A stretch of 64,000 nt of DNA, taken from assembly GCA_016793095.1 (NCBI GenBank), contig JAEUJQ010000026.1:17817-81816 (forward strand), in the 5' to 3' direction. Positions 27,177 through 35,962 of this stretch are shown here, piece after piece. Numbering within the stretch: position 1 is the stretch's first letter; every line of letters begins with the position of its first letter. This stretch comes from Myxococcaceae bacterium (lineage in GTDB: Bacteria; Myxococcota; Myxococcia; Myxococcales; Myxococcaceae). The notes under the pieces are model-generated. The model made no database searches. It saw nothing but the letters and a program-made list of their open reading frames with translations, and was not told the DNA's origin. A program made the translations under genes and the position numbers.

Positions 27177-27868
27177 GAGGCCCCGACTGCCCCCCTCGCA
27201 TCGAGCTCGAGCGCCTCGCGGCCGGCGAAGACGTGCCAGCCATCGCGCCCCACGTCGCGGGTTGCGCGGCGTGCCAGGCGACGGTGGCGACGCTGCGCAG
27301 CGACGCCGACGCCTTCCTCCGCGCGCGCCCGGTGGACCGCTTCCTGGGGCAGCTCGACACCGCGAGGGCCAGGAAGGCGTCGTCGCGACGGGGGCTCGTC
27401 GTGGCCCTTTCGGGCGCGCTCGCCGCGGCGGTGGTGGTGGCGCTGGTGCTGCCAGGTGAGCCGCAGCCGGGGGTGCACTTCAAGGGGGCGCTCGCCTCGG
27501 TCCTCGTCAAGCGTGACGGCGTGGTGCGACCGCTCCAGCCGGGTGAGGTGCTCCAGGCCGGCGACGCGCTGCGCTTCTCGGTGACGGTCGAGCGCCCCGG
27601 CTTTGCCGTCGTGCTCAATCGTGATGGCCGTGGGAAGGTGACGGTGGTGGCGCCCTTCGAGGCCACGGGCCCGCAGGCCATCGGCGAAGGGACGACGGTG
27701 CTCGAGGACTCGGCGGTGCTGGACGCGACGGTGGGCCGCGAGACCTTCGTCACGGTGTTCTCGCCGCGACCGTTCGAGGTGCCGCCGCTGGTGCGCGAGC
27801 TCGCGGCGTCGAGCCCCGTTCAGTGTGGAGGCTGCGTCGTCGAGACGGCGTCGTTCGACAAGCGATGA
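27173..27868 (+). CDS. Membrane anti-sigma-like protein with zinc-finger and DUF4384-like domain
   Basis: A 231-residue protein with a zf-HC2-like anti-sigma motif near the N-terminus (His27, Cys31, Cys34 in HVAGCAAC). One membrane helix (about 74-95) follows, then a periplasmic beta domain of about 130 residues resembling DUF4384: LQPGEVLQAGDALRFSVTVERPGFAVVLNRDG, read as consecutive strands. It starts by ATGA overlap with the sigma gene and ends by ATGA overlap with the caspase-like gene. The layout suggests a transmembrane sensor that releases the sigma factor on an envelope signal. DUF4384 domains are known to occur with caspase-like proteins, which fits the next gene. Confidence 0.8.
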   Translation: MRGPDCPPRIELERLAAGEDVPAIAPHVAGCAACQATVATLRSDADAFLRARPVDRFLGQLDTARARKASSRRGLVVALSGALAAAVVVALVLPGEPQPGVHFKGALASVLVKRDGVVRPLQPGEVLQAGDALRFSVTVERPGFAVVLNRDGRGKVTVVAPFEATGPQAIGEGTTVLEDSAVLDATVGRETFVTVFSPRPFEVPPLVRELAASSPVQCGGCVVETASFDKR

Positions 27869-29415
27869 GGCGCGCGCTCGCGACCACCTGCCTGTGCGTC
27901 GCGGCCGTCGGGTGGGCCGCAGAGCCGGTGCGCCTGGTGGTGAGCCTCGGGAGCAACTACGGCGCCGCCGACGACGTGGTGCTGCAGCACGCCGAGGCCG
28001 ACGCCGCCCGCGTGCGGGAGGTCTTCGTCGAGCTGGGCGGCGTCGAGCCTGGCCGGGCCCTCGTGTTGACGCGCCCCACCGCGACGCGCGTGCGCGAGGC
28101 GTTCGCCGAGGTGACCGGCCGCATCGCCGAGCTCACGGGCGCGGGCCGGGAGGTGCAGCTGTTCGTCTTCGCGACCTCGCACGGCCGTGACGGGGCGCTC
28201 CGGCTCACCGGCTCGACGTTGCCCATCGCCGAGCTGAAGGCCCTGGCCCGGGGCACCCGCGCGAGCCTGCGCGTCGTGGTGGTGGACGCGTGCGAGGCGG
28301 GCGTGCGGGCGAAGGGCGCGACGAAGGGGCCGGCGTACCAGCTCGACCTGGGCCGTCCCGAGACGACCGGCGACGTCTTCATCTCGTCCAGCGGGGCCGC
28401 GGAGGCCGCGCAGGAGTGGGAGGCGCTCTCGGGCTCGCTCTTCACGCACCACCTGCTGGCGGCGCTGCGGGGCGACGCCGACGCGAACCAGGACGGCCGG
28501 GTCACGCTCATGGAGGCCTACGGCTACGCCGAGCGTCGCACCGTCGCCGAGAGCCTCGACGTCGGTCAGCACCCGCAGTTCGACGTCGGCCTGGCGGGCT
28601 CGATGGACGTGACGCTGACACAGCCGGGCGTGGCGCGCGCGAAGGTGGTGCTGAACGAGGGGCTCGAGGGCCGCTTCGTGGTGGTGAGCCAGCCGCGACC
28701 CGACGTCGTCCTCGAGGTGCAGAAGCGCCGCGGCCGCCCGCTGGCGCTCGCGGTGCCGGCCGGGCGCTACGTGGTGCGCCAGGCGCGCGGCTTCTCGGTG
28801 GCGCTGCAGGAGGTCGAGCTGCCGTTCGGCGGCGTCGCGCGCGTGGACGGCCGGGGCTTCGTGACGCGCGACTTCGGCGAGGTGGCCCTCAAGGGCGGCG
28901 TCATCGAGTTCCACCCTCACGCGCTGCGGGTGACGGGCGGAGGCACGAGTCCGCTCATGGCTGACGGCCCGCTTCGGTGGAGCCTCGGCCTGTCGTACCG
29001 CGTGGCCATCGGGACCCTCTGGGGCCTCATCGGCGTCGCGTGGGGCGCCTCGCGGTTCGGCGGAGACGGCCTCACGGTCTTCGATCACCGCGTCGCCGCG
29101 CGCCTCTCGGCGGGGCCGCGCTTCTGGCTCGGTCCAGTGGTGTTGATGGTGGGCGGCCTCGTCGAGGTGTCGTGGCTGCGGCAGGCGTTCGTGCGCGACC
29201 GGGAGGCTGAGATCCAGCGCTCCTACCCTGCCCTGCCGCCGCGCATGACGGTGGGGGCCGCACTGGGCCCGCAGGTGCTGGCCGAGCTCCCGCTCGTCGG
29301 GCCGCTCTTCGTGACGGCGGGCGCGGCGGGGGTGCTGCGCGTCCTGCCGGTGCAGGGAGCGCCCCTCTGGTCGCCGGGGCTCGACGTCGAGCTGGGGTTG
29401 GGAGCGCGGCTGTGA
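27865..29415 (+). CDS. Exported caspase-family (peptidase C14) protein with barrel-like C-terminus
   Basis: A 516-residue protein with a Sec signal (cleavage likely after GWA near residue 18). The caspase-like fold spans about residues 22-235. The catalytic dyad appears intact: His106 in ATSHGRDG and Cys143 in VVVVDACEAG. An EF-hand-like loop follows (DADANQDGRVTLMEA, about residues 205-220), as in other bacterial caspase-like proteins. Residues 370-516 look like outer-membrane beta strands, so the protease may be tethered to the outer membrane. ATGA overlap with the anti-sigma-like gene upstream and GTGA overlap with the lipoprotein gene downstream indicate a single translationally coupled operon. 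Substrate unknown. Confidence 0.87.
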   Translation: MRRALATTCLCVAAVGWAAEPVRLVVSLGSNYGAADDVVLQHAEADAARVREVFVELGGVEPGRALVLTRPTATRVREAFAEVTGRIAELTGAGREVQLFVFATSHGRDGALRLTGSTLPIAELKALARGTRASLRVVVVDACEAGVRAKGATKGPAYQLDLGRPETTGDVFISSSGAAEAAQEWEALSGSLFTHHLLAALRGDADANQDGRVTLMEAYGYAERRTVAESLDVGQHPQFDVGLAGSMDVTLTQPGVARAKVVLNEGLEGRFVVVSQPRPDVVLEVQKRRGRPLALAVPAGRYVVRQARGFSVALQEVELPFGGVARVDGRGFVTRDFGEVALKGGVIEFHPHALRVTGGGTSPLMADGPLRWSLGLSYRVAIGTLWGLIGVAWGASRFGGDGLTVFDHRVAARLSAGPRFWLGPVVLMVGGLVEVSWLRQAFVRDREAEIQRSYPALPPRMTVGAALGPQVLAELPLVGPLFVTAGAAGVLRVLPVQGAPLWSPGLDVELGLGARL

Positions 29416-31208
29416 GGCCCCTCGCTGCGCTGCTCGCGCTCAGTGTCCTCTGCTGCACACCCGCCGGCGTGGTTGGCACCCGCTACCGCGGCGAGCCGCT
29501 CTTCACGGTGCGGGGCCAGTTGGTGACGCCGAGCGCCGCGCCCACCGCGCCCATCCGCCTCGCAATCGCCTGGTACCCCGACGAGACGAGCAGCACCGCG
29601 CCGCGAGCCATCGTCACCCAGGAGGTGGTGTACGAGGGCAGCTTCCCGCTCAACTACACGTTCAGCTTCTTCACGGTGCCGCCGCCCGGAGTGCTGACGG
29701 AGTACCGCGACGGCGACGAGGTGACGCGCGCGGCGTTCGGCGTGCTGCTCGCGTACCAGGACGTGGACGGCAACGGGCAGCTCGACGCGATCCCCGCGGG
29801 CGGCCGGGCGGTGGACCGCGTGCTCGGGACGAGCGTGGGCGACACGTACAACGGCGCGCCGGCCGAGGCGCCGCTGTGGGTCGCGTACGTCGAGGGCGCT
29901 CCGGGGCGACGGTGGACCGGGTACGCAGCGGGCTACAACCTCTGGGAAGCGCGCGCGCGGCAGGTCGTCCCATCGGACACCGGCGTGCCCATTCGTCTCG
30001 ACGCCACCAACGAGCTCGCCTTCTTCGTCTGCGACGAGTTCATCTCCGGCAGCGCGTACGGCTTCGATCTGCCCTGCAACGTCGAGCCCACCGGCGGGCT
30101 GCGGGTCATCGGCAACGTGCAGCGCACCGACGGCGTTCCAGCCATCGCCCTGCGCATCACCGACGGTCGCGCCCCCGTCCCCGGCCTCGTCGTCGAGCTC
30201 AACGACGCTGGCGTCTCCTTCGACACCGCGAGCGGCAACTACACCGCGTCCGGCGAGGTGCCCGTGACGGCGCCGGGCCTCAACGTCGTGCGCGTGCGCG
30301 CGCCGAACCGGGAGCCGATCGTCTTCACCGTCGAGGCGCCGGGTGACTTCTCGCTGCTGGCCCCCAGAGCCGGCGCGCGAGTGCTCGCCGGGACCCCGCT
30401 CGTCGCGCAGTGGGGCCGGGCGCCGGGCGCGCTCTTCTACCAGGCGCAGGCCTACGCAGTGACGCCGCCTCACGACGGGCCGCCAGCGGTGCTGGTGTAC
30501 GACCGCCAGGAGGCGTCGCTCTCGGCGCGGCTCGAGGGCCTGACTCGCGACGATCACCACGAGGTCCTCGTCAGCGCCTTCGCGCCCCGCTACCTCGCGC
30601 ACGGCCGGGGCGGCTCGCTCGTGAACGCGTTCGTCAGCCACAGCGAGACCGTCGACGTGCTGCCGGCCGACGTGGGCGGGTGGCTGTCGGGCGTCGCGCT
30701 GGTGAGCCGGTACCAGGGCCAGTCAGGCGGATCGGTGTGGGTCGAGGCCTTCGACGGCGTCGCGCCCGTCACCAACGCCCTCGTCACCGCCAACGGCGAG
30801 GCGCTCACCTTCGACGCCATGACCGGCGAGTACGGAGCGACGGTGGCGCTCCAGCCCGGTGACGTCGCCCGCCTCGGGCTGACGTTGCCGGGGCAGGCGC
30901 GGAAGTCGTTCGACCTTCCCCTGCCCGGCGACTTCACCGTGACCGCGCCACCGCGTTCCCACCCCACCCGCACGCCGCTGCGCCTCGAGTGGACGCGCGC
31001 TCCCGACGCCAGCGACTACCGCGTCAGCGTCACCGACCCCACCGGGCGGAGCCTTCACTTCGCCGTCGTGAGCGATCACAGCGCCACGGTGCCGGCCCTC
31101 GACGCGGTGGGCGACGTCTTCGTGACCGTCACCGCTGCGCGCCAGTCGTCGAGCCGCCATCGGTTCGGGCTCGTCCAGCAGTCCTTCGACGTGACGCTGA
31201 CACCCTGA
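29412..31208 (+). CDS. Large lipoprotein, last gene of the sigma/caspase operon
   Basis: A 598-residue lipoprotein (cysteines 14-15 in SVLCC). The GTG start overlaps the caspase stop. It is beta-rich, with three or four Ig/fibronectin-like stretches: a first domain to about residue 200, then repeated PGDFSLLAPRAGARV / PGDFTVTAPPRSHP modules with LEWTRAPDASDYRVSVTD near the end. No catalytic motif is seen. Overlap places it under the same ECF control. Plausible roles are substrate, partner or surface target of the caspase-like protein; these are inferences. The stop faces the methyltransferase stop across eight bases containing the palindrome GAGCGCTC. Confidence 0.75.
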   Translation: MRPLAALLALSVLCCTPAGVVGTRYRGEPLFTVRGQLVTPSAAPTAPIRLAIAWYPDETSSTAPRAIVTQEVVYEGSFPLNYTFSFFTVPPPGVLTEYRDGDEVTRAAFGVLLAYQDVDGNGQLDAIPAGGRAVDRVLGTSVGDTYNGAPAEAPLWVAYVEGAPGRRWTGYAAGYNLWEARARQVVPSDTGVPIRLDATNELAFFVCDEFISGSAYGFDLPCNVEPTGGLRVIGNVQRTDGVPAIALRITDGRAPVPGLVVELNDAGVSFDTASGNYTASGEVPVTAPGLNVVRVRAPNREPIVFTVEAPGDFSLLAPRAGARVLAGTPLVAQWGRAPGALFYQAQAYAVTPPHDGPPAVLVYDRQEASLSARLEGLTRDDHHEVLVSAFAPRYLAHGRGGSLVNAFVSHSETVDVLPADVGGWLSGVALVSRYQGQSGGSVWVEAFDGVAPVTNALVTANGEALTFDAMTGEYGATVALQPGDVARLGLTLPGQARKSFDLPLPGDFTVTAPPRSHPTRTPLRLEWTRAPDASDYRVSVTDPTGRSLHFAVVSDHSATVPALDAVGDVFVTVTAARQSSSRHRFGLVQQSFDVTLTP

Positions 31209-31216
31209 CAGAGCGC

Positions 31217-32302
31217 TCAGCGTCCCGGTGCGAGCGTCAGCTCGTAGAGCGTGGTGACCTCTCTCGAGCGGGCGGCGTGCAGCGGGTCCGAGCGATCGCG
31301 CGCCTTCCCGTGCCGGGGCTTCGCCGCGTGGCGCCTGGCGATGACGAGGCCCGCGGCCGCGATGCGCTCCTGGAGCCAGCCGCGCGGTCGGAGCCCCAGC
31401 AGCTCGGCGAGATCGGAGATGATCAGCAGGCCCCGGCCACCCGGCTCGAGGTGGGGCGCGAGCCCGTTCAGGAACGCGAGCAGGAACGCGCTGCCCTCGT
31501 CGAACACCGCGGCGTCGAAGCGGCTCTTCGGCGCCTCGGGGATCCACGGCGGGTTGCAGACGACGAGGTCGGCCCGCCCCTCGGGGAAGAGCGCACGCTG
31601 CTCGGCGACGAAGCGCCTCGACAGCTGCAGCCGGCTGGCGTTGTCAGCGGCACATGCGACGGCGCGGGGCTCGAGGTCCGTCGCCACGGCGCTGGCGGCG
31701 CCGCGCTGGAGGAGCACGAACGAGAGCACACCGGTCCCGCAGCCGACGTCGAACACCCGCGTGCCCGAGACGTCTCGCACGCGCGTGAGCAGCTCGACGT
31801 ACTCCGCGCGCGTGGGCGAGTAGACGCCGAACGCCGGGTGCAGCCGCCCCTCGAGCCCTGGCACCTCGAGGCCCTTCTGTCGCCACGCCTCGGCGCCCAG
31901 CATGCCCAGGAGCGTCGAGAGCGGCGTCAGCGTGAGCGCGCGCGTCGCACCGCCCCAGACCGCTTCGCAGGCCGTCCGGACGTCCGGTGCGCCGCCGAGG
32001 AGGAGCCGGTACTGCGCGTCGAGCCCGACGACGAGCTTCGAGGTGAGGGCGTGCTCGAGCTGCCGGCGGGCGCGCTCCTGCCTGAAGGCCTCGAGCGCCG
32101 AAGCGGCGGGCTTCGCCTCGGGGAGCCTGCGCGTCATCGCCCCGAGCAGCTGCTTCGCGTTGAAGAAGGTGCCGCGGTACCACAGCGTCTCACCCTTGCG
32201 GACGCGGCGGAGCGCCTCGTCGGCCCGCAGGCGATCGTCCACCTCGACGAGCGCCGAAGGTGCGGGCTCGTCGTACTCCGTCTGCCAGGTGAACGGCTCC
32301 AT
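31217..32302 (-). CDS. SAM-dependent methyltransferase, PrmC/RsmC-like
   Basis: A soluble protein of 361 residues from ATG 32302 (six more from an upstream start at 32320 are possible). The Rossmann methyltransferase domain sits in the C-terminal half, with the SAM motif VFDVGCGTGVLSFVLL, the acidic motif ATDLEPRAV, and the catalytic loop DLVVCNPPWIPEA. The NPPW motif is typical of enzymes that methylate amide or exocyclic nitrogens (PrmC on release factor glutamine, RsmC on rRNA guanine). The N-terminal 150 residues are a substrate-recognition region I cannot match. No translation genes are nearby, so the substrate is undetermined. Confidence 0.85.
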   Translation of the reverse strand: MEPFTWQTEYDEPAPSALVEVDDRLRADEALRRVRKGETLWYRGTFFNAKQLLGAMTRRLPEAKPAASALEAFRQERARRQLEHALTSKLVVGLDAQYRLLLGGAPDVRTACEAVWGGATRALTLTPLSTLLGMLGAEAWRQKGLEVPGLEGRLHPAFGVYSPTRAEYVELLTRVRDVSGTRVFDVGCGTGVLSFVLLQRGAASAVATDLEPRAVACAADNASRLQLSRRFVAEQRALFPEGRADLVVCNPPWIPEAPKSRFDAAVFDEGSAFLLAFLNGLAPHLEPGGRGLLIISDLAELLGLRPRGWLQERIAAAGLVIARRHAAKPRHGKARDRSDPLHAARSREVTTLYELTLAPGR

Positions 32303-32361
32303 GCGGGGCTCTTGTCTCACGAAGCAGGGCGGGCGACGAAGCGTGCTATCGTCCTGACGAG

Positions 32362-33246
32362 ATGTTCGCGCTCACCCTCACCGCGCTCTTCTTGAGCCAG
32401 ACCCCCGACACCCGCGCCCCGGTCGGGGTCGCCTTGACCAGCCGACGCCCCAACGCCGACGCGTTCGCGCCGAAGGTCGCCACCCGCGTGGCCGAGATCC
32501 TCAAGCGCGAGGGCGTGAGCGACGTACGCGACGACACGCGCACGACGAAGGAGCTCAAGGCGGCCGGCTTCTCTGACCCGCGCACCTGCAACGGTGGGCA
32601 GACCTGCAGCGCGCGCCTCGCGGTGCTCCTGGGGCCGAAGGCGGTGCTGGTGGGCGTCGACGTCGCCAGGGTGGGCAAGTCCCTGGCGATTCACCTCGAG
32701 GCCTTCGCCGCCGACCTGTCGGAGCCCCTCGCCGCGATCGACATCACCGCGCGTGAAGACAAGTGGGCGGATCAGTCGCTCGCCGACATCACGAAGTTCG
32801 CCCGGCAGGTGAAGGAGCGACTCTCCATCGAGAAGCCGAAGGTGGCGGTGGCGCCACCCCCTCCCCCGCCCCCTGTCGAGAAGAAGCCTGGCGACGCGCC
32901 CGTCGAGCCGAAGCTCGAGCCGAAGCCGGGCGGCGGTGAGCGCCCTGACGTGACGGCGACGACCGAGCCTGCGCCCTCGAGGGTACCTGCGATCGTCGTG
33001 GCCTCGGCGGCTGGGGCCGCTGCGATCACCGCGGGCATCTTCGCTGGCCTCGCCGCCGCCGACCGCGCCACCTGGGACAAGAACGTCACCATGCAGCCGG
33101 ACGGCTCGCTGGGCTCGGCGACGCTCACCGACACGCAGGTCTCGCAGCTCGCGCAGGGAATGAACACGAAGGCGACCGTCGCGCTCGGCAGCGGCATCGG
33201 CGCGGCAGTGCTCGCCGGCGTGGCGACCTGGCTCTTCGTGAAGTGA
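32362..33246 (+). CDS. Exported TolB-like protein with proline linker and two membrane helices
   Basis: A 294-residue protein. A weak signal or anchor opens it, then residues about 20-135 look like the N-terminal TolB/FlgO-like domain (a VAEILKREGV helix and strands around KAVLVGVDVARVG). A proline-rich linker (about 165-200, with seven prolines in a row) leads to two hydrophobic segments (about 217-238 and 272-292) that would span a membrane twice. This type of protein recurs in myxobacteria with no known function. It is divergent from the methyltransferase over 59 bases. Confidence 0.7.
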   Translation: MFALTLTALFLSQTPDTRAPVGVALTSRRPNADAFAPKVATRVAEILKREGVSDVRDDTRTTKELKAAGFSDPRTCNGGQTCSARLAVLLGPKAVLVGVDVARVGKSLAIHLEAFAADLSEPLAAIDITAREDKWADQSLADITKFARQVKERLSIEKPKVAVAPPPPPPPVEKKPGDAPVEPKLEPKPGGGERPDVTATTEPAPSRVPAIVVASAAGAAAITAGIFAGLAAADRATWDKNVTMQPDGSLGSATLTDTQVSQLAQGMNTKATVALGSGIGAAVLAGVATWLFVK

Positions 33247-33252
33247 CGCGCC

Positions 33253-33906
33253 TCAGGCCGCGCCGGTGACGGTGATGATCGGCGCCCGCTCGGCGAACGA
33301 CGGCCGGTCGAGCTGATCGAGCATCCACGCGGCCACGTCGGCGCGGGAGATGGTGGCCCGCCCGACCAGCGCGCGGGTCGTCACGGCCTTGTTGGTGAGC
33401 GGGCCGTCGGTGAGGCCAGTGGGCCGTGGGACGCAGACGTCGAGGCCGCTCTCGAAGAGCTGCCGCTCCATGTCCGCGAGCTGCGCGTAGGCGGTCTTCA
33501 GCGCGGTGAGCTTGATCATCCACCGGAAGAAGCCGGGCACCAGGGCTGCGCTGTCACCGACCCCGCCCGCGCTGATGGCGAGCACGCGCCTCGTCCCCTC
33601 CGCCTTCATCGCCTCGAGGAGCGCCGCCGTGCTGCGTGAGAGGAACGTGCCGTCTTCGGGGCGGTGCCAGGGCGCGAGGCCCGGCATCCTGAGTCCGAGC
33701 GCCGACACCACGGCGTCCTGGCCCTTCACGACGCCTCGGAGGAACTCAGCCGAGGTCAGGTCGCCGCGATCGACCTTCACGCCAGGCGGCACCTCGAGCT
33801 TCGACGTCGTGCGCGCGACCGCGGTCACGGTGTGTCCCCGTCGCGCTGCCTGCTCGACCAGCTGCCGCCCACAGCCTCCGCTCGCTCCCAGCACTGCGAT
33901 CTTCAC
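33253..33906 (-). CDS. NAD(P)-binding protein, NmrA/atypical SDR type
   Basis: A 217-residue Rossmann protein. The dinucleotide-binding motif VLGASGGCGR occupies about residues 5-14; a DRGDLTS motif follows the second strand, and RVLAISAGGVGDSA replaces the catalytic strand region. The canonical Tyr-x-x-x-Lys of classical short-chain dehydrogenases is not obvious: AYAQLADMERQL comes closest but lacks the lysine. That argues for an atypical NAD(P)H-sensing or oxidoreductase role. It starts at GTG 33906 preceded by TGAGGTGG, a usable ribosome site. Confidence 0.8.
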   Translation of the reverse strand: MKIAVLGASGGCGRQLVEQAARRGHTVTAVARTTSKLEVPPGVKVDRGDLTSAEFLRGVVKGQDAVVSALGLRMPGLAPWHRPEDGTFLSRSTAALLEAMKAEGTRRVLAISAGGVGDSAALVPGFFRWMIKLTALKTAYAQLADMERQLFESGLDVCVPRPTGLTDGPLTNKAVTTRALVGRATISRADVAAWMLDQLDRPSFAERAPIITVTGAA

Positions 33907-34027
33907 GCGACCACCTCACGGCTTCACACCATCGCCCAGAGGCTCCCGCCGCCAACGTGACGGAGGGCTCACCTCCAGCGGGCGGGCCCATAGCCGACTG
34001 CGCGCACGATTGCCTGAGAGATCCGCG

Positions 34028-35962
34028 TCAGTCGGGTTCGAGCTCGATGACGGTGTTGCGGAGCGCGATGAAGGGCGCGAGGGCGGCGAGGAACTTCGCG
34101 GAGTCGGCGGGCGAGACCGCGGTGGGGGTGAACGTCACCCGGCGACTCAGGCGCAGGCCGGTCCTTGTCCGCTCGGCCGCGACGCGCACCGCGACGCCCG
34201 GCCCGGTCGCGTCGATGACGTCGGGCAGGTGCACCGGGTGGTAGCCGGTCGGCGTCTCGAGCTCGAACAGCTCCTCGACGAAGCCATCGCTGCGCACGTG
34301 CAGGTCCTGGCGCCGCGCAGCCGAAGGGAAGAACTCGTACAGGGCGTCGAGCGCCTTGAGGGGGACGAGCCAGTTGCGACCGTCGCGGACCGCGTAGCGC
34401 GGCGTGCGCATCTTCCACGTGAAGCCGCAGCGCCCCTCGAGCCCGCTGCAGGCGGTCCACTCGCTCTTCGAGTGCTTCGCGAGCGGCGAGGTGCCGGCGG
34501 CGATCCGGCCGACCTCCCGCTTGAGCCCCTCGGTGCGCGAGTCCTTGTGGGTGCGTTGCCACGTCTCGGCCCACTCGCCCCTCGCCTCGAGCGTGGCGTC
34601 ATCGAGCAGGGTTCCGTCGGCCTCGAGCCGCGCCTGGTGCACGAGGCGCTGGTGCTGCTCTCCGGCGCGCTCTCCCTCGAGCGTCTGCCACGCGCCTTCC
34701 GTCAGCCCGTCCCCCAGCGCGAGGCCGACCTCCTGGAACACGAAGGCGGGTTGCCCGAGCACGAGCGGCGGCAGTTGGCCCGGGCGCACGTACTCGGACT
34801 CGAGGTCGATGGCGAGCGCGCGGGGAATCGACTCCTGCGCCGGCACGTACACGAGGAGCCGGTTCAGCTGCGACCACTCGGGGAACCCCTGGGCGGTCTG
34901 GCGGCTCAGGCGGTCGGTGGTGAACGCGAGCTTCGTCTCGACGCCGGCCTCGGCGAGCACCTTACGGAGCATCAGGGCGCGCTCCTTCGCGCTCGCGCGA
35001 CCGCTCTGGAACGCCTCCGCGAGCTTCGACTCGCGGTTGGTGTCCACGCCGAGGGTGCTCGTCTTCTGCTGGAGCCAGCTCGTCGCGACGTCAACCCTGC
35101 ACCTGGCGTCACGGCAGGTCGAGAGATCGGGCCGCGCCGTGAAGCCGTCGAAGGTGGTGGGCCCGAACCAGGCGCGGCGCGCGAAGTTGGCGACGACGTC
35201 GGACCAGGAGCGGTACCAGTCTCTGGTGACGAGCGACGAGACCTTCATGCCCATGACACGCCACGCCCAGCGAGGCTCGGTGAAGGTCCAGTGGGGGCTC
35301 CAGGGCTCGGGCTGGCGCGCGGGCAGGTCCTTCAACGAGAAGGTGAGCCGGCTGGAGCCATCGTCGAGGACCTGCACGTCGATGGGCCGCGTCGAGTTGT
35401 ACTCGATGGTCTCGAGCACGAGCTGCCGGGAGCCGACGAGCTCGAACTCGTACTCGCGCACCGGGAACGCGCCGAGGGTGTCTTGATCGTCTGCGGGGAC
35501 GATCCACGGCGACCGCACGACCCACAGGTACTCGAGCACGCTGCCGAGGCGCACGTCGGGGAAGCGGAAGAACTTCGCCTGGGTGTCGCGCTCGCCCTTG
35601 CCGTTGGTGTCCACCAGCACCTCCCGGGCGAGGAGCTCGCGCACGCTGCCGTCCGGCTGAATGACGCGCGCCTTGAGCACGACGAGCTCCTGCTGCTTCG
35701 AGAAGGGCACCCGCACCTCGGCGAGATCGAAGCCGCCCTCCTTCAGCACGCCGATCACCTCGTGGTGCAGCACCTCGCTGGTGCCGCCCAGGCCGTCCAG
35801 CTTCGTGCGATCGGCGCGGAAGAGCACCACCGCCGCGGCCTCGCCGTAGCGCTCCTTGTCCCACGTGAGCCGCTCGGCGCTCAGCCAGTCGGTCGAGTGC
35901 GTGGTGGTCGTCGCGCACCCGGCGCCGAGGCAGACGCCCAGCACGACGATGAGGGCGCTCAT
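34028..35962 (-). CDS. DUF3857/transglutaminase-fold lipoprotein, apparently catalytically dead
   Basis: A 644-residue lipoprotein (GAGC lipobox, cysteine 16). It has a DUF3857-like beta domain followed by a transglutaminase-like region, matching its upstream neighbour in layout. Unlike that neighbour, the position of the catalytic Cys (GDCKDKA) reads GRASAKERA around 321-329, and the expected His (NHV) reads NRL near 367. An aspartate in AIDLE may remain. It is therefore probably non-catalytic, perhaps a binding or scaffold partner. Its ATG overlaps the stop of the neighbour (ATGA), so both are co-translated. A long in-frame N-terminal extension overlapping the neighbour was rejected. Confidence 0.8.
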   Translation of the reverse strand: MSALIVVLGVCLGAGCATTTTHSTDWLSAERLTWDKERYGEAAAVVLFRADRTKLDGLGGTSEVLHHEVIGVLKEGGFDLAEVRVPFSKQQELVVLKARVIQPDGSVRELLAREVLVDTNGKGERDTQAKFFRFPDVRLGSVLEYLWVVRSPWIVPADDQDTLGAFPVREYEFELVGSRQLVLETIEYNSTRPIDVQVLDDGSSRLTFSLKDLPARQPEPWSPHWTFTEPRWAWRVMGMKVSSLVTRDWYRSWSDVVANFARRAWFGPTTFDGFTARPDLSTCRDARCRVDVATSWLQQKTSTLGVDTNRESKLAEAFQSGRASAKERALMLRKVLAEAGVETKLAFTTDRLSRQTAQGFPEWSQLNRLLVYVPAQESIPRALAIDLESEYVRPGQLPPLVLGQPAFVFQEVGLALGDGLTEGAWQTLEGERAGEQHQRLVHQARLEADGTLLDDATLEARGEWAETWQRTHKDSRTEGLKREVGRIAAGTSPLAKHSKSEWTACSGLEGRCGFTWKMRTPRYAVRDGRNWLVPLKALDALYEFFPSAARRQDLHVRSDGFVEELFELETPTGYHPVHLPDVIDATGPGVAVRVAAERTRTGLRLSRRVTFTPTAVSPADSAKFLAALAPFIALRNTVIELEPD

